Below are positions 35,547-43,559 of a DNA stretch of 64,000 bases, piece after piece. The DNA lies in contig JBPFEG010000088.1 of the NCBI GenBank assembly GCA_051061015.1, positions 186,001 to 250,000 of the forward strand. Direction: 5' to 3'. The first letter of the stretch is position 1, and each line of letters starts with the position of its first letter. The DNA comes from Methylomicrobium sp051061015 (GTDB taxonomy: Bacteria; Pseudomonadota; Gammaproteobacteria; Methylococcales; Methylomonadaceae). The notes below the pieces were generated by a model that was not told the DNA's origin, searched no databases, and worked only from the letters and a program-made list of their open reading frames with translations. The translations under genes and the position numbers were made by a program.

Positions 35547-36404
35547 TCACTGTGACGGCCAGAGGCTAAGGTTTTCCAGAATTGCGAGCGTCGGGCCTGA
35601 CTGATTCATCGTGTAGAAATGCAGACCGGGCGCACCCTGCTCGAGCAGTTTCTGACATAATGCGGTGACCACATCCAGACCGAAGGTCTGAATCGAAGCG
35701 CGGTCGTCGCCCAAGCACTCGAGGCGTTTGCGCAACCAGCGCGGAATATCCGCTCCGCACATTTCGGAGAAACGGAACAGTTGTGAATACTGCGTGATGG
35801 GCATGATGCCCGGCACGATCGGAATCATTATTCCATTTCGCTCGCAACGATCGCGGAAATAAAAATAGGCCTCGGCATTATAGAAATATTGCGTGATCGC
35901 CGCATTCGCTCCTGCATCGACCTTGCGCTTGAAATTGTTGAAATCGACATCGGCATTGTGCGCCTGCGGATGCACCTCCGGATAGGCTGCCACATGAATT
36001 TCAAACGTGTCGCCGGTTTCCTTCCGGATAAATTCGACCAGTTCGTTCGCATAACGGAATTCGCCGGCCGACAACATCCCGGAAGGCAAATCGCCGCGCA
36101 ACGCGACGATCTTGCTGATTCCCTTGTCCTGATAGTCATTAAGTATCGTCCGGATGCTGTCCCGGGTCGACGCGACACAAGACAGGTGCGGAGCGGCTGC
36201 AATGCCCTTGGACTGGATTTCGACCACCGTTTCGAAAGTTTTTTCGCGGGTCGAACCGCCAGCCCCGAAGGTGACAGAGAAAAACCCCGGATTTAACTGG
36301 GCGAGTTTTTCGTGCACAACCTTCAGGCTTGCCGCACCCTCCTCGGTTTTCGGAGGATAAAACTCAAAACTTAATACCTTCGGATGTATGAGTCGTGATT
36401 TCAT
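35547..36404 (-). CDS. metF: 5,10-methylenetetrahydrofolate reductase
   Basis: MetF makes 5-methyl-THF for methionine synthesis using FAD. The 285-residue TIM-barrel protein begins MKSRLIHPKVLSFEFYPPKT and has the conserved LSFEFYPPK, VTFGAGGSTRE, IVALRGDLPSG and TQYFYNAEAYFYF segments. The frame stays open to 36476, but the ATG at 36404 gives the family start. It is the third gene of metK-ahcY-metF, which together regenerate the methyl cycle. A strong intercistronic hairpin at 36430-36463 separates it from ahcY. Confidence 0.95.
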   Translation of the reverse strand: MKSRLIHPKVLSFEFYPPKTEEGAASLKVVHEKLAQLNPGFFSVTFGAGGSTREKTFETVVEIQSKGIAAAPHLSCVASTRDSIRTILNDYQDKGISKIVALRGDLPSGMLSAGEFRYANELVEFIRKETGDTFEIHVAAYPEVHPQAHNADVDFNNFKRKVDAGANAAITQYFYNAEAYFYFRDRCERNGIMIPIVPGIMPITQYSQLFRFSEMCGADIPRWLRKRLECLGDDRASIQTFGLDVVTALCQKLLEQGAPGLHFYTMNQSGPTLAILENLSLWPSQ

Positions 36405-36429
36405 TCGTAGCGCTTGGGCCGAGATGGGG

Positions 36430-36463
36430 GCTTGGGTCGCCTGACACCCCAGGCAACCCAAGC
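36430..36463 (-). promoter_or_regulatory. Intercistronic 14-bp hairpin between ahcY and metF
   Basis: In the minus-strand RNA, 8 bp (GCUUGGGU/ACCCAAGC), a U-G wobble and 5 bp (GCCUG/CAGGC) form one 14-bp stem with a 6-base loop. It ends 25 bases before the metF ATG. No T run follows, so it looks like an RNA-stability or translation element, not a terminator. Confidence 0.55.
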
Positions 36464-36472
36464 CGGACAGGA

Positions 36473-37762
36473 TCAATAGCGGTAATATTCGCCTTTGTAA
36501 GGACCTTCAACCGGTACGTTGATGTAACGCGCCTGTTCTTCGGTCAACCGGGTCAAATGCACACCGATCTGGGCCAGATGCAGACTCGCGACCTTTTCAT
36601 CCAGTTTTTTGGGCAGTACATAAACCTTGTTTTCATACTTTTCTGCATTTTTCCACAGTTCGATCTGCGCCAGAACCTGGTTACAGAACGAATTCGACAT
36701 CACGAAGCTCGGATGGCCGGTCGCGCAGCCAAGATTGACCAGTCGGCCTTCGGCCAGCACGATCAGACGCTTGCCGTCGGGGAAGATCACATGATCGACC
36801 TGCGGCTTGATGTTTTCCCACGTATATTGGCGCAGTGCAGCGATATCGATTTCCGAATCAAAGTGGCCGATGTTGCAGATGATCGCCTGATTCTTCATCG
36901 CCTGCATGTGCGCGTGCGTGATCACATTCACGTTGCCGGTCGCGGTCACGAAAATGTTCGCGTGCGGCGCAGCCTCTTCCATCGTGACGACCCGGTAGCC
37001 TTCCATTGCGGCCTGCAAGGCGCAGATCGGGTCGACTTCGGTAATCCAGACCGTCGCACCCAGACCTCGCAACGATTGTGCGCAACCTTTGCCGACATCG
37101 CCGTAGCCGCAGACGACCGCGATCTTGCCCGCGACCATCACGTCGGTCGCACGCTTGATCCCGTCAACCAGCGACTCCCGGCAACCGTATAGGTTGTCGA
37201 ATTTGGACTTGGTTACCGAATCATTTACGTTGAAAGCCGGCACTTTCAGGGTGCCTTTCGCAACCCGTTCATGCAGTCGCAGGACACCCGTCGTGGTTTC
37301 CTCGGACAAACCTTTCACGTTCGCCATCAGCTCGGGATACTTGTCGTGCATCATCAGGGTCAGGTCGCCGCCGTCGTCGAGGATCATGTTCGGACGCCAG
37401 CCGTTCGGACCTTTGATCGTTTGCTCGATGCACCAGTCGAATTCGGCTTCGGTCTCGCCTTTCCAGGCAAATACCGGAATGCCGGCTGCGGCGATCGCGG
37501 AAGCGGCATGGTCCTGCGTCGAAAAGATATTGCAGGACGACCAGCGTACCTCCGCACCCAGGGCGGTCAGCGTCTCGATCAGCACCGCCGTTTGAATCGT
37601 CATATGCAGACAGCCCGCGATGCGTGCGCCTTTCAGCGGCTGCTCCGCGCCGTACTCGGCACGCAAGGCCATCAAGCCCGGCATTTCGGTTTCGGCGATC
37701 GCAACTTCCTTACGGCCCCAGTCTGCCAATGCAATGTCGGCAACTTTATAATCTTGACTCAT
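36473..37762 (-). CDS. ahcY: S-adenosylhomocysteine hydrolase
   Basis: AhcY cleaves SAH to adenosine and homocysteine, keeping methyltransferases active. The 429-residue product has the NAD-binding motif VVCGYGDVGKGCAQSLRG. Substrate-site segments are MTIQTAVLIETL, DDGGDLT and FNVNDSVTKSKFDNLYGCRESLVDG, and the C-terminus is the family YKGEYYRY. The frame begins 5 codons earlier at 37777, but the ATG at 37762 is preceded by AGGAGCAGGAA and is the usual start (MSQDYK). It lies 26 bp after metK and precedes metF. No SAH riboswitch is evident in the metK leader or the metK-ahcY gap. Confidence 0.97.
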   Translation of the reverse strand: MSQDYKVADIALADWGRKEVAIAETEMPGLMALRAEYGAEQPLKGARIAGCLHMTIQTAVLIETLTALGAEVRWSSCNIFSTQDHAASAIAAAGIPVFAWKGETEAEFDWCIEQTIKGPNGWRPNMILDDGGDLTLMMHDKYPELMANVKGLSEETTTGVLRLHERVAKGTLKVPAFNVNDSVTKSKFDNLYGCRESLVDGIKRATDVMVAGKIAVVCGYGDVGKGCAQSLRGLGATVWITEVDPICALQAAMEGYRVVTMEEAAPHANIFVTATGNVNVITHAHMQAMKNQAIICNIGHFDSEIDIAALRQYTWENIKPQVDHVIFPDGKRLIVLAEGRLVNLGCATGHPSFVMSNSFCNQVLAQIELWKNAEKYENKVYVLPKKLDEKVASLHLAQIGVHLTRLTEEQARYINVPVEGPYKGEYYRY

Positions 37763-37788
37763 TTCCTGCTCCTCCATTTCCGTGTAAA

Positions 37789-38949
37789 TTAAATTCCGGC
37801 CGCTTCGAGCAATGCTTCGACCTTATCGGTCTTCTCCCAGCTGAAAGTCTCTTCGGTACGTCCGAAATGACCGTAAGCCGCAGTCGGCTGATAGATCGGT
37901 TTCAACAGGCCCAGCATCGCGATCAGGCCTTTCGGTCTGAGGTCGAAAATTGAACGCACGATCTCGACTAGGCGGTCCTCGCTGATCTTGCCGGTGCCGA
38001 AGGTTTCGATCGTAATTGAAGTCGGCTCGGCCACGCCGATCGCATAAGAGACCTGAATTTCACAGCGTTCCGCGAGCCCCGCCGCGACGATATTTTTCGC
38101 CACATAGCGCGCCATATAGGCGGCCGAACGGTCAACTTTCGAAGGATCCTTGCCGGAAAATGCACCGCCGCCGTGACGCGCCATGCCGCCGTAACTGTCG
38201 ACGATGATCTTGCGTCCGGTCAAGCCGCAGTCGCCGACCGGACCGCCGATCACGAACTGGCCGGTCGGGTTGATGAAAAACCTGGTATCCTTATGCACCC
38301 ATTCTCTCGGCAGCACCGGCAGGATGATTTCGTCCATCACCGCTTCATGGATCGCCTTGTTGCTGATGTCCGGCGCATGCTGGGTCGAAAGCACCACCGC
38401 GTCGATCGCGACCGGCTTGTGATTCTCATAGCGGAAGGTGATCTGGCTTTTCGCATCCGGACGCAGCCAAGGCAAGGTCTTGTTCTTGCGCACTTCGGCC
38501 TGGCGCTTGACCAACAGGTGCGAATACTGGATTGGCGCCGGCATCAGTACGTCGGTTTCATTCGTCGCATAGCCAAACATCAAGCCCTGGTCGCCGGCGC
38601 CTTGTTCATGATTGTCGGCCTCGTCGACGCCCATCGCGATATCGGAGGACTGCTTGCCGATCGCATTCAGGACCGCGCAGCTCTGGCCATCAAAACCGAT
38701 ATCGCCGTGATCATAGCCGATATTGCAAACGGTCTTGCGCACCAGTTCTTCCAGATCCACCCAGGCATTGGTGGTGATCTCGCCGGCAATGATCACCATG
38801 CCGGTTTTTACCATCGTCTCACAGGCGACGCGTGATCTCGGATCCTGCGCCAACAGCGCATCCAATACCGCATCAGAAATTTGATCCGCGACCTTATCGG
38901 GATGCCCTTCCGAAACCGATTCCGAGGTAAAAATGAAATTGTTGCTCAT
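37789..38949 (-). CDS. metK: S-adenosylmethionine synthetase
   Basis: MetK makes SAM from methionine and ATP. The 386-residue protein begins MSNNFIFTSESVSEGHPDKV and has the catalytic GHPDK motif. It also shows GAGDQGLMFGYA and GGGAFSGKDPSKVDRS, which are family signatures. It is the first gene of metK-ahcY-metF, so synthesis of SAM, removal of SAH and re-methylation of homocysteine are probably co-expressed. The leader of about 40 bases between the upstream terminator and the ATG is too short for a SAM riboswitch, and no clear promoter is visible in it. Confidence 0.97.
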   Translation of the reverse strand: MSNNFIFTSESVSEGHPDKVADQISDAVLDALLAQDPRSRVACETMVKTGMVIIAGEITTNAWVDLEELVRKTVCNIGYDHGDIGFDGQSCAVLNAIGKQSSDIAMGVDEADNHEQGAGDQGLMFGYATNETDVLMPAPIQYSHLLVKRQAEVRKNKTLPWLRPDAKSQITFRYENHKPVAIDAVVLSTQHAPDISNKAIHEAVMDEIILPVLPREWVHKDTRFFINPTGQFVIGGPVGDCGLTGRKIIVDSYGGMARHGGGAFSGKDPSKVDRSAAYMARYVAKNIVAAGLAERCEIQVSYAIGVAEPTSITIETFGTGKISEDRLVEIVRSIFDLRPKGLIAMLGLLKPIYQPTAAYGHFGRTEETFSWEKTDKVEALLEAAGI

Positions 38950-38988
38950 AGAAGTGCCTTTTAAAAAATGATATAAATCCTGATACGC

Positions 38989-39013
38989 AAAAAGGCTGCC
39001 AGGCAGCCTTTTT
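38989..39013 (-). terminator. Rho-independent terminator after rpoD-tRNA
   Basis: A near-perfect palindrome, AAAAAGGCTGC / GCAGCCTTTTT with a 3-base centre, lies between the tRNA and metK. It reads as GC stem plus T run in both directions and should end the rpsU-yqeY-dnaG-rpoD-tRNA transcript. Confidence 0.85.
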
Positions 39014-39020
39014 ATTGATT

Positions 39021-39097
39021 TGGTGGGCCCTGTAGGACTTGAACCTACGACCTGCCGATTATGAGTCGGACGCTCTAACCAACTGAGCTAAGGGCCC
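39021..39097 (-). tRNA. ileX: tRNA with CAU anticodon, probably tRNA-Ile2
   Basis: The 77-base cloverleaf has the acceptor GGGCCCT paired with AGGGCCC, a D arm CTCAGTTGGTTAGAG, the anticodon loop CTCATAA (anticodon CAT), a T arm with GGTTCAAGTCC, and an encoded CCA. CAT could mean elongator Met or the lysidine-modified Ile2. Its arms resemble E. coli ileX (CTTAGCTCAG, CGACTCATAATCG), and it sits directly downstream of rpoD as ileX does in E. coli. I therefore favour Ile2, which reads AUA codons after TilS modification. Confidence 0.9.
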
Positions 39098-39108
39098 CTA
39101 TCCGTTTT

Positions 39109-40926
39109 TTAGTCGCCGTCAAGAAAACAGCGCAGCTGTTCCGACCTCGAGGGATGCCGCAGCTTTCTGAGCGCCTTGGCTTCGATTTGGCGTATTCTTT
39201 CGCGGGTCACGTCAAACTGCTTGCCGACTTCCTCTAGCGTATGATCGGTGTTCATATTGATGCCGAAACGCATCCTGAGCACCTTTGCTTCGCGCGCGGT
39301 AAGTCCTGCCAGCACATTTTGTGTCGATTCACGCAAGCCGGCAATTGTAGCAGATTCGACCGGTGAAAGCACCCTCGAATCTTCGATAAAATCGCCCAGA
39401 TGCGAATCTTCGTCATCACCGATCGGCGTTTCCATCGAGATCGGTTCCTTCGCGATTTTCAGCACCTTGCGCACCTTGTCTTCAGGCATTTCCATCCGCA
39501 CAGCCAGTTCTTCCGGCGTCGCTTCGCGGCCCAGTTCTTGCAGGATCTGCCGGGAAATCCGGTTCAGTTTGTTGATCGTTTCGATCATGTGCACCGGAAT
39601 CCGGATCGTACGCGCCTGATCCGCGATCGACCGGGTTATTGCCTGCCGAATCCACCAGGTCGCATAGGTCGAGAACTTGTAACCGCGGCGGTATTCGAAT
39701 TTATCCACCGCTTTCATCAGGCCGATATTGCCTTCCTGAATCAGGTCGAGGAATTGCAGGCCGCGGTTCGTGTATTTTTTCGCGATCGAAATGACCAGAC
39801 GCAGGTTTGCCTCGATCATTTCTTTTTTGGCGCGCCGCGATTTGGCTTCCCCGATCGACATACGCCGGTTGATGTCTTTCAGTCCATTAATCGTCAGGCC
39901 GAATTTCGCCTCGATTTCGCCCAAGGCCTTGATTGCCCTGCGCAGATCCTTTTCATGAGGCTTCAACGCCTCAGCATATTTGCCGCCGTCCGCCAGGCAG
40001 CGCTCCAACCAGGCCGGATTACTCTCGTCTTCGGTAAATAGCGCGATAAATTCAGGGCGTGGCATTTTCGCATGCTTCGTGCAAATTTCCAGAATTGCCC
40101 TTTCCTGTTCACGCACACTCCCAACGCCTTCGGGAATGATGCCGGACATTTTTTTCAGGTACTGGGGGGTCCATTTGAATTCCATGAACAAATCGGCCAA
40201 CACATCGAATGCCCGCTCCGTTTCTGCACTCTCATACCCGTGTTTCTTGCAGGAATTGGTCGCCACCTGCAATTGCGCCCTGAGCATCTCGACTTTTTCG
40301 CCGACCTCTTCAAGATTCAGGCCTTTCAATTCTTCGTCGGCCGCACCGGCGTCCTCGACATCATCCGCACCGCCGGCCTGAGCCACGCTCAAATCTTCGG
40401 TCTCACTGTAATCGGCGAAACCGGTGATCAGGTCATTCAGGCGGATGCCGCCCTCTTCGGTTGAAATCGAATCATAGGATTGCAGAAAATCGTCCACCAC
40501 GACACACGAACGAGCCAGTGCCTTGACCAGTTGCTGCTGTCCTTCTTCGATTCGTTTGGCAATCTTCAATTCGTCCGCGCGTGTCAACAACTCGACCGAA
40601 CCCATTTCCCGCATATACATGCGCACCGGGTCTGTCGTCCGGCCGAATTCGCTATCGACCGACGCCAGCGCGGCGACTTCTTCCGCATCTTCGTCATCGG
40701 TCGTAACCGCCGCCGCATCAGTGATCAACGAGTCTTCATCAGGGGCAACTTCATAGACCTGGATCCCCATGTCATTGATCATGCCGATGAAATCATCTAT
40801 TTGCTCAGGATCGACAATATCACTCGGCAAGTGGTCATTAATCTCGGCATAAGTCAGGAAACCCTGAATTTTGCCTCTGGCAATTAACTGTTTAATCTGA
40901 GACTGTTGCTGTTCTTGGTTCATCAT
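39109..40926 (-). CDS. rpoD: RNA polymerase sigma factor RpoD (sigma-70)
   Basis: The primary sigma factor, 605 residues. Region 1.1 covers about 1-80, a non-conserved region lies between 1.2 and 2, and region 2 carries YKFSTYATWWIRQAITRS for -10 recognition. Region 4 ends with EEVGKQFDVTRERIRQIEAKALRKL for -35 binding. Two adjacent ATGs (40926 and 40923) are possible starts. It is the last protein gene of the macromolecular-synthesis operon, 75 bp after dnaG, and the tRNA follows 11 bp after its stop. Many candidate promoters in this window match its expected consensus. Confidence 0.98.
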   Translation of the reverse strand: MMNQEQQQSQIKQLIARGKIQGFLTYAEINDHLPSDIVDPEQIDDFIGMINDMGIQVYEVAPDEDSLITDAAAVTTDDEDAEEVAALASVDSEFGRTTDPVRMYMREMGSVELLTRADELKIAKRIEEGQQQLVKALARSCVVVDDFLQSYDSISTEEGGIRLNDLITGFADYSETEDLSVAQAGGADDVEDAGAADEELKGLNLEEVGEKVEMLRAQLQVATNSCKKHGYESAETERAFDVLADLFMEFKWTPQYLKKMSGIIPEGVGSVREQERAILEICTKHAKMPRPEFIALFTEDESNPAWLERCLADGGKYAEALKPHEKDLRRAIKALGEIEAKFGLTINGLKDINRRMSIGEAKSRRAKKEMIEANLRLVISIAKKYTNRGLQFLDLIQEGNIGLMKAVDKFEYRRGYKFSTYATWWIRQAITRSIADQARTIRIPVHMIETINKLNRISRQILQELGREATPEELAVRMEMPEDKVRKVLKIAKEPISMETPIGDDEDSHLGDFIEDSRVLSPVESATIAGLRESTQNVLAGLTAREAKVLRMRFGINMNTDHTLEEVGKQFDVTRERIRQIEAKALRKLRHPSRSEQLRCFLDGD

Positions 40927-41001
40927 TCACTCACCGGATATGCAATTCAGCGGAATTACACGTAACTGGTAATTCTACTATATAAAATTATGACTTGGCA
41001 T

Positions 41002-42726
41002 CTACTTTTTAAGCGCCAATAATTTGCGCAGAGACTCTTTTTCTTCAGGAGTCAATACTTTCTTGGACAAGAGCCGCTCCAATTCATTTTCCGCGGACTG
41101 TTTTATCAAACTCGCCAGCGCATCGCGAAAAACGCTTTCAATATTATCCGGAGCGACCAACAGGTCCAGAAACGCCAGCGCCTTGACCGATTTCTCTTCG
41201 GCCGAGTCGCGGTAAGACTCGAGCAGTACCGCTGTAGTTGCAGGTTTTTGCGCCAGAATAACCTGAATGATATTTCTAAACAGTTCGGCGCCGGAAAATA
41301 TCAATGTACTCCAATCGATTTCCTGCAATTCGCGGCACATGGCCAATTTGGGATTTTGCACTAACAACGCAATCGCCATCCGCGCTGAGGTCATTCGGGT
41401 TTTATTACGTGGACTTTTAGAATAGGCGCTCCGGTTAAGTGTAGACTCGTTCGGCAAAATATCCAGGCTATTCAGCTCGGACAACGCTTTAAGTCTATTA
41501 AACATCATCTCTCTAAAAACCCCCGCCGGCAATTTTTCAAGATACGGACGAGCCTTGCCGACCAGTTGCGCACGCCCTTCGAGACTGGACAACTGCAAGT
41601 CCCTGGCGACCTGGGCAAAAAAATAATCGGACAATACTTGCGCTTCCTGCATGCGGGCACGAAACCGCTCGACGCCCTCCTTGCGCACCAGCGAATCGGG
41701 GTCCTCGCCTTCAGGCAATAACATGATTCGCACCTGACGGCCGTCACGGAGACAGGGAAACACCGACTCCATCGCACGCCACGCCGCTTCCCTTCCCGCC
41801 CGGTCGCCATCAAAACAGAACACCAGCTCTGCCGCAAAACGGAATAACAGTTCGGCATGGGCCTGTGACGCCGCAGTACCCAACGCGGCCACCGCATTAT
41901 CGATGCCGTGCTCCGCCAGAGCAATCACATCCATGTAGCCCTCGACCAGCAGAATCCGCTCCGGCTTGGCGTTTTTTTTCAGCAGCTCAAAAAGCCCGTA
42001 AACTTCCCGGCCTTTGTGAAATAGGGACGTTTCAGGAGAATTCAAGTACTTAGGCAAAGAATTGTCCAGTACACGCCCACCGAAGCCGATGATACGGCCG
42101 CGCTTATCTCGAATCGGAAACATCACGCGACCGCGGAATCGGTCGTACAAATGACCTGTGTCATTCTTGATTGCCAACCCGGAATCCAGCAATCTCTGCT
42201 GATCAAACCGACCCGATAAAGCCTGCCAAGCATCGGGCGCATAACCCAGTCGATAATCCCGCATCACTTGATCGCTCACGCCGCGGCCCCGCAAATAATC
42301 CAGCGCAGCGACACCTTCTTTCGCGCACAAGCGCTCCGAGTAGAAAGCGGTCGCTTGTTCCATCACTTGATACAAATCACTGAGATCATCTTTTTTTTGT
42401 CGAGAGCTTTGTGCCGAAAACGATTCCCTCGGCACATCCACGCCGACAAAGGCAGCCAAATCCTCGATCGCTTCGACAAAGTCGAGACGATTGAATTCCA
42501 TTAGAAATGAGATCGCGTTGCCGCTAGCGCCGCAACCGAAGCAATAATAAAACTGCTTGTCGCGGTTGACTGAAAAACTCGGCGTTTTCTCAGCATGAAA
42601 GGGACAGCGGGCGACAAAGTTCGCCCCCGTTTTTTTGAGAGGAAGGTGCGCATCGATAAGATCGACGATATCAACCCGCACCAGAAGATCATCAATGAAC
42701 TGACGAGGTATGCGTCCCTCGGACAT
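41002..42726 (-). CDS. dnaG: DNA primase
   Basis: DnaG lays down RNA primers at the replication fork. The 574-residue protein has the CHC2 zinc finger C41, H44, C62, C65. The TOPRIM catalytic core includes LLVEGYMDVIALAEHG and FCFDGDRAGREAA, and a C-terminal helicase-binding domain follows from about 430. It lies between yqeY (22 bp upstream) and rpoD. The length is near the family norm. Confidence 0.97.
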   Translation of the reverse strand: MSEGRIPRQFIDDLLVRVDIVDLIDAHLPLKKTGANFVARCPFHAEKTPSFSVNRDKQFYYCFGCGASGNAISFLMEFNRLDFVEAIEDLAAFVGVDVPRESFSAQSSRQKKDDLSDLYQVMEQATAFYSERLCAKEGVAALDYLRGRGVSDQVMRDYRLGYAPDAWQALSGRFDQQRLLDSGLAIKNDTGHLYDRFRGRVMFPIRDKRGRIIGFGGRVLDNSLPKYLNSPETSLFHKGREVYGLFELLKKNAKPERILLVEGYMDVIALAEHGIDNAVAALGTAASQAHAELLFRFAAELVFCFDGDRAGREAAWRAMESVFPCLRDGRQVRIMLLPEGEDPDSLVRKEGVERFRARMQEAQVLSDYFFAQVARDLQLSSLEGRAQLVGKARPYLEKLPAGVFREMMFNRLKALSELNSLDILPNESTLNRSAYSKSPRNKTRMTSARMAIALLVQNPKLAMCRELQEIDWSTLIFSGAELFRNIIQVILAQKPATTAVLLESYRDSAEEKSVKALAFLDLLVAPDNIESVFRDALASLIKQSAENELERLLSKKVLTPEEKESLRKLLALKK

Positions 42727-42748
42727 AAGTTAAATGCGTGGAGGGAGA

Positions 42749-43201
42749 TTATCCTCCCAGACCAGCCTTGATTTTTTGGCTGACTACCGCCATATCTGCC
42801 CGCCCCTGCATTTTCGGCTTTAACAAGCCCATCACCTTGCCCATGTCTTTGACAGATGCGGCACCGGCTTCAGCAATCGCTTCCCGAACCATCGCGTCGA
42901 TTTCGGCATCGCTCAGCGCTGCCGGCAGGAATTCCTGGATAATTTTGACTTCAGCCTCTTCCGCCTCCGCCAAGTCGTTACGACCCGCATCAGAGTATTG
43001 CTTAATCGACTCGCGTCGTTGCTTCAACATTTTGTCCAGCACCTGAATGGCACGGTCATTGTCGAGCGTAATGCGCTCATCGACTTCCACCTGTTTAAAG
43101 GCAGCCAGAATCAAACGGATCACGCCCAGCTTGAATTTGTCCCCGCCTTTCATGGCGGTTTTCATTTCGTCCTTGATACGATCCGTCAATAAATCCATCA
43201 T
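42749..43201 (-). CDS. yqeY: GatB/YqeY domain protein
   Basis: The 150-residue protein carries the GatB/YqeY domain, which resembles the tRNA-binding tail of the Glu-tRNA amidotransferase subunit B. Recognisable segments are the start ..LTDRIKDEMKTAMK, RLILAAFKQVEVDERI and the end DMGKVMGLLKPKMQGRADM. Its role is not defined. Position between rpsU and dnaG is common in gammaproteobacteria outside the enterics. It is 12 bp after rpsU. Confidence 0.93.
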   Translation of the reverse strand: MMDLLTDRIKDEMKTAMKGGDKFKLGVIRLILAAFKQVEVDERITLDNDRAIQVLDKMLKQRRESIKQYSDAGRNDLAEAEEAEVKIIQEFLPAALSDAEIDAMVREAIAEAGAASVKDMGKVMGLLKPKMQGRADMAVVSQKIKAGLGG

Positions 43202-43213
43202 TCGAACCTTAAA

Positions 43214-43447
43214 TCAAGTAGCAGGACGACCGCGACGCAGATTTTTCAATGCATAACGCTCACGCGCCAGCTTCTTTAAATGACGCTTCACAGCCGCCGC
43301 ACCTTTGCGTTTACGTTCCGTAGTCGGTTTTTCATAAAACTCGCGACGACGGACTTCGGCCAAAACACCCGCTTTTTCACAAGCACGCTTAAAACGGCGA
43401 ATGGCGATATCGAAAGGTTCGTTCTCTTTAATTTTGACTGACGGCAT
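43214..43447 (-). CDS. rpsU: 30S ribosomal protein S21
   Basis: S21 helps initiation on the small subunit. The 77-residue basic protein starts MPSVKIKENEPFDIAIRRFK and shows EKAGVLAEVRRREFYEKPT and KRHLKKLARERYALKNLRRG. It is a few residues longer than the usual 70-71, with the extra GRPAT at the end. It is the first gene of the operon rpsU-yqeY-dnaG-rpoD. A near-consensus promoter and a terminator-like leader hairpin lie upstream. Confidence 0.97.
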   Translation of the reverse strand: MPSVKIKENEPFDIAIRRFKRACEKAGVLAEVRRREFYEKPTTERKRKGAAAVKRHLKKLARERYALKNLRRGRPAT

Positions 43448-43475
43448 TATACGGTTCCAAATTTCCAGTTATGTT

Positions 43476-43507
43476 AATATTAAAAAATCAAGGGCGTCAC
43501 CACACCC
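43476..43507 (-). terminator. Terminator-like hairpin in the rpsU leader
   Basis: In the minus-strand RNA GGGUGU pairs with ACGCCC (one G-U) over a 4-base loop, followed by UUGAUUUUUUAAU. It lies between the promoter and the rpsU ATG, so it could attenuate the whole operon. Confidence 0.45.
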
Positions 43508-43524
43508 ACTCTAGTAAACTCCCA

Positions 43525-43553
43525 ATTATACCTTTCTTTCGACTCAATTTCAA
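43525..43553 (-). promoter_or_regulatory. Near-consensus sigma-70 promoter of the rpsU operon
   Basis: On the minus strand TTGAAA (43553-43548), a 17-base spacer and TATAAT (43530-43525) match the sigma-70 consensus at 11 of 12 positions. The transcript would start near 43518, giving a leader of about 70 bases. Confidence 0.8.
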
Positions 43554-43559
43554 AACTCG

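Noticed and set aside
38950..38988. SAM or SAH riboswitch before metK
   Set aside because: The leader between the upstream terminator and the ATG is only about 40 bases and shows no such fold.
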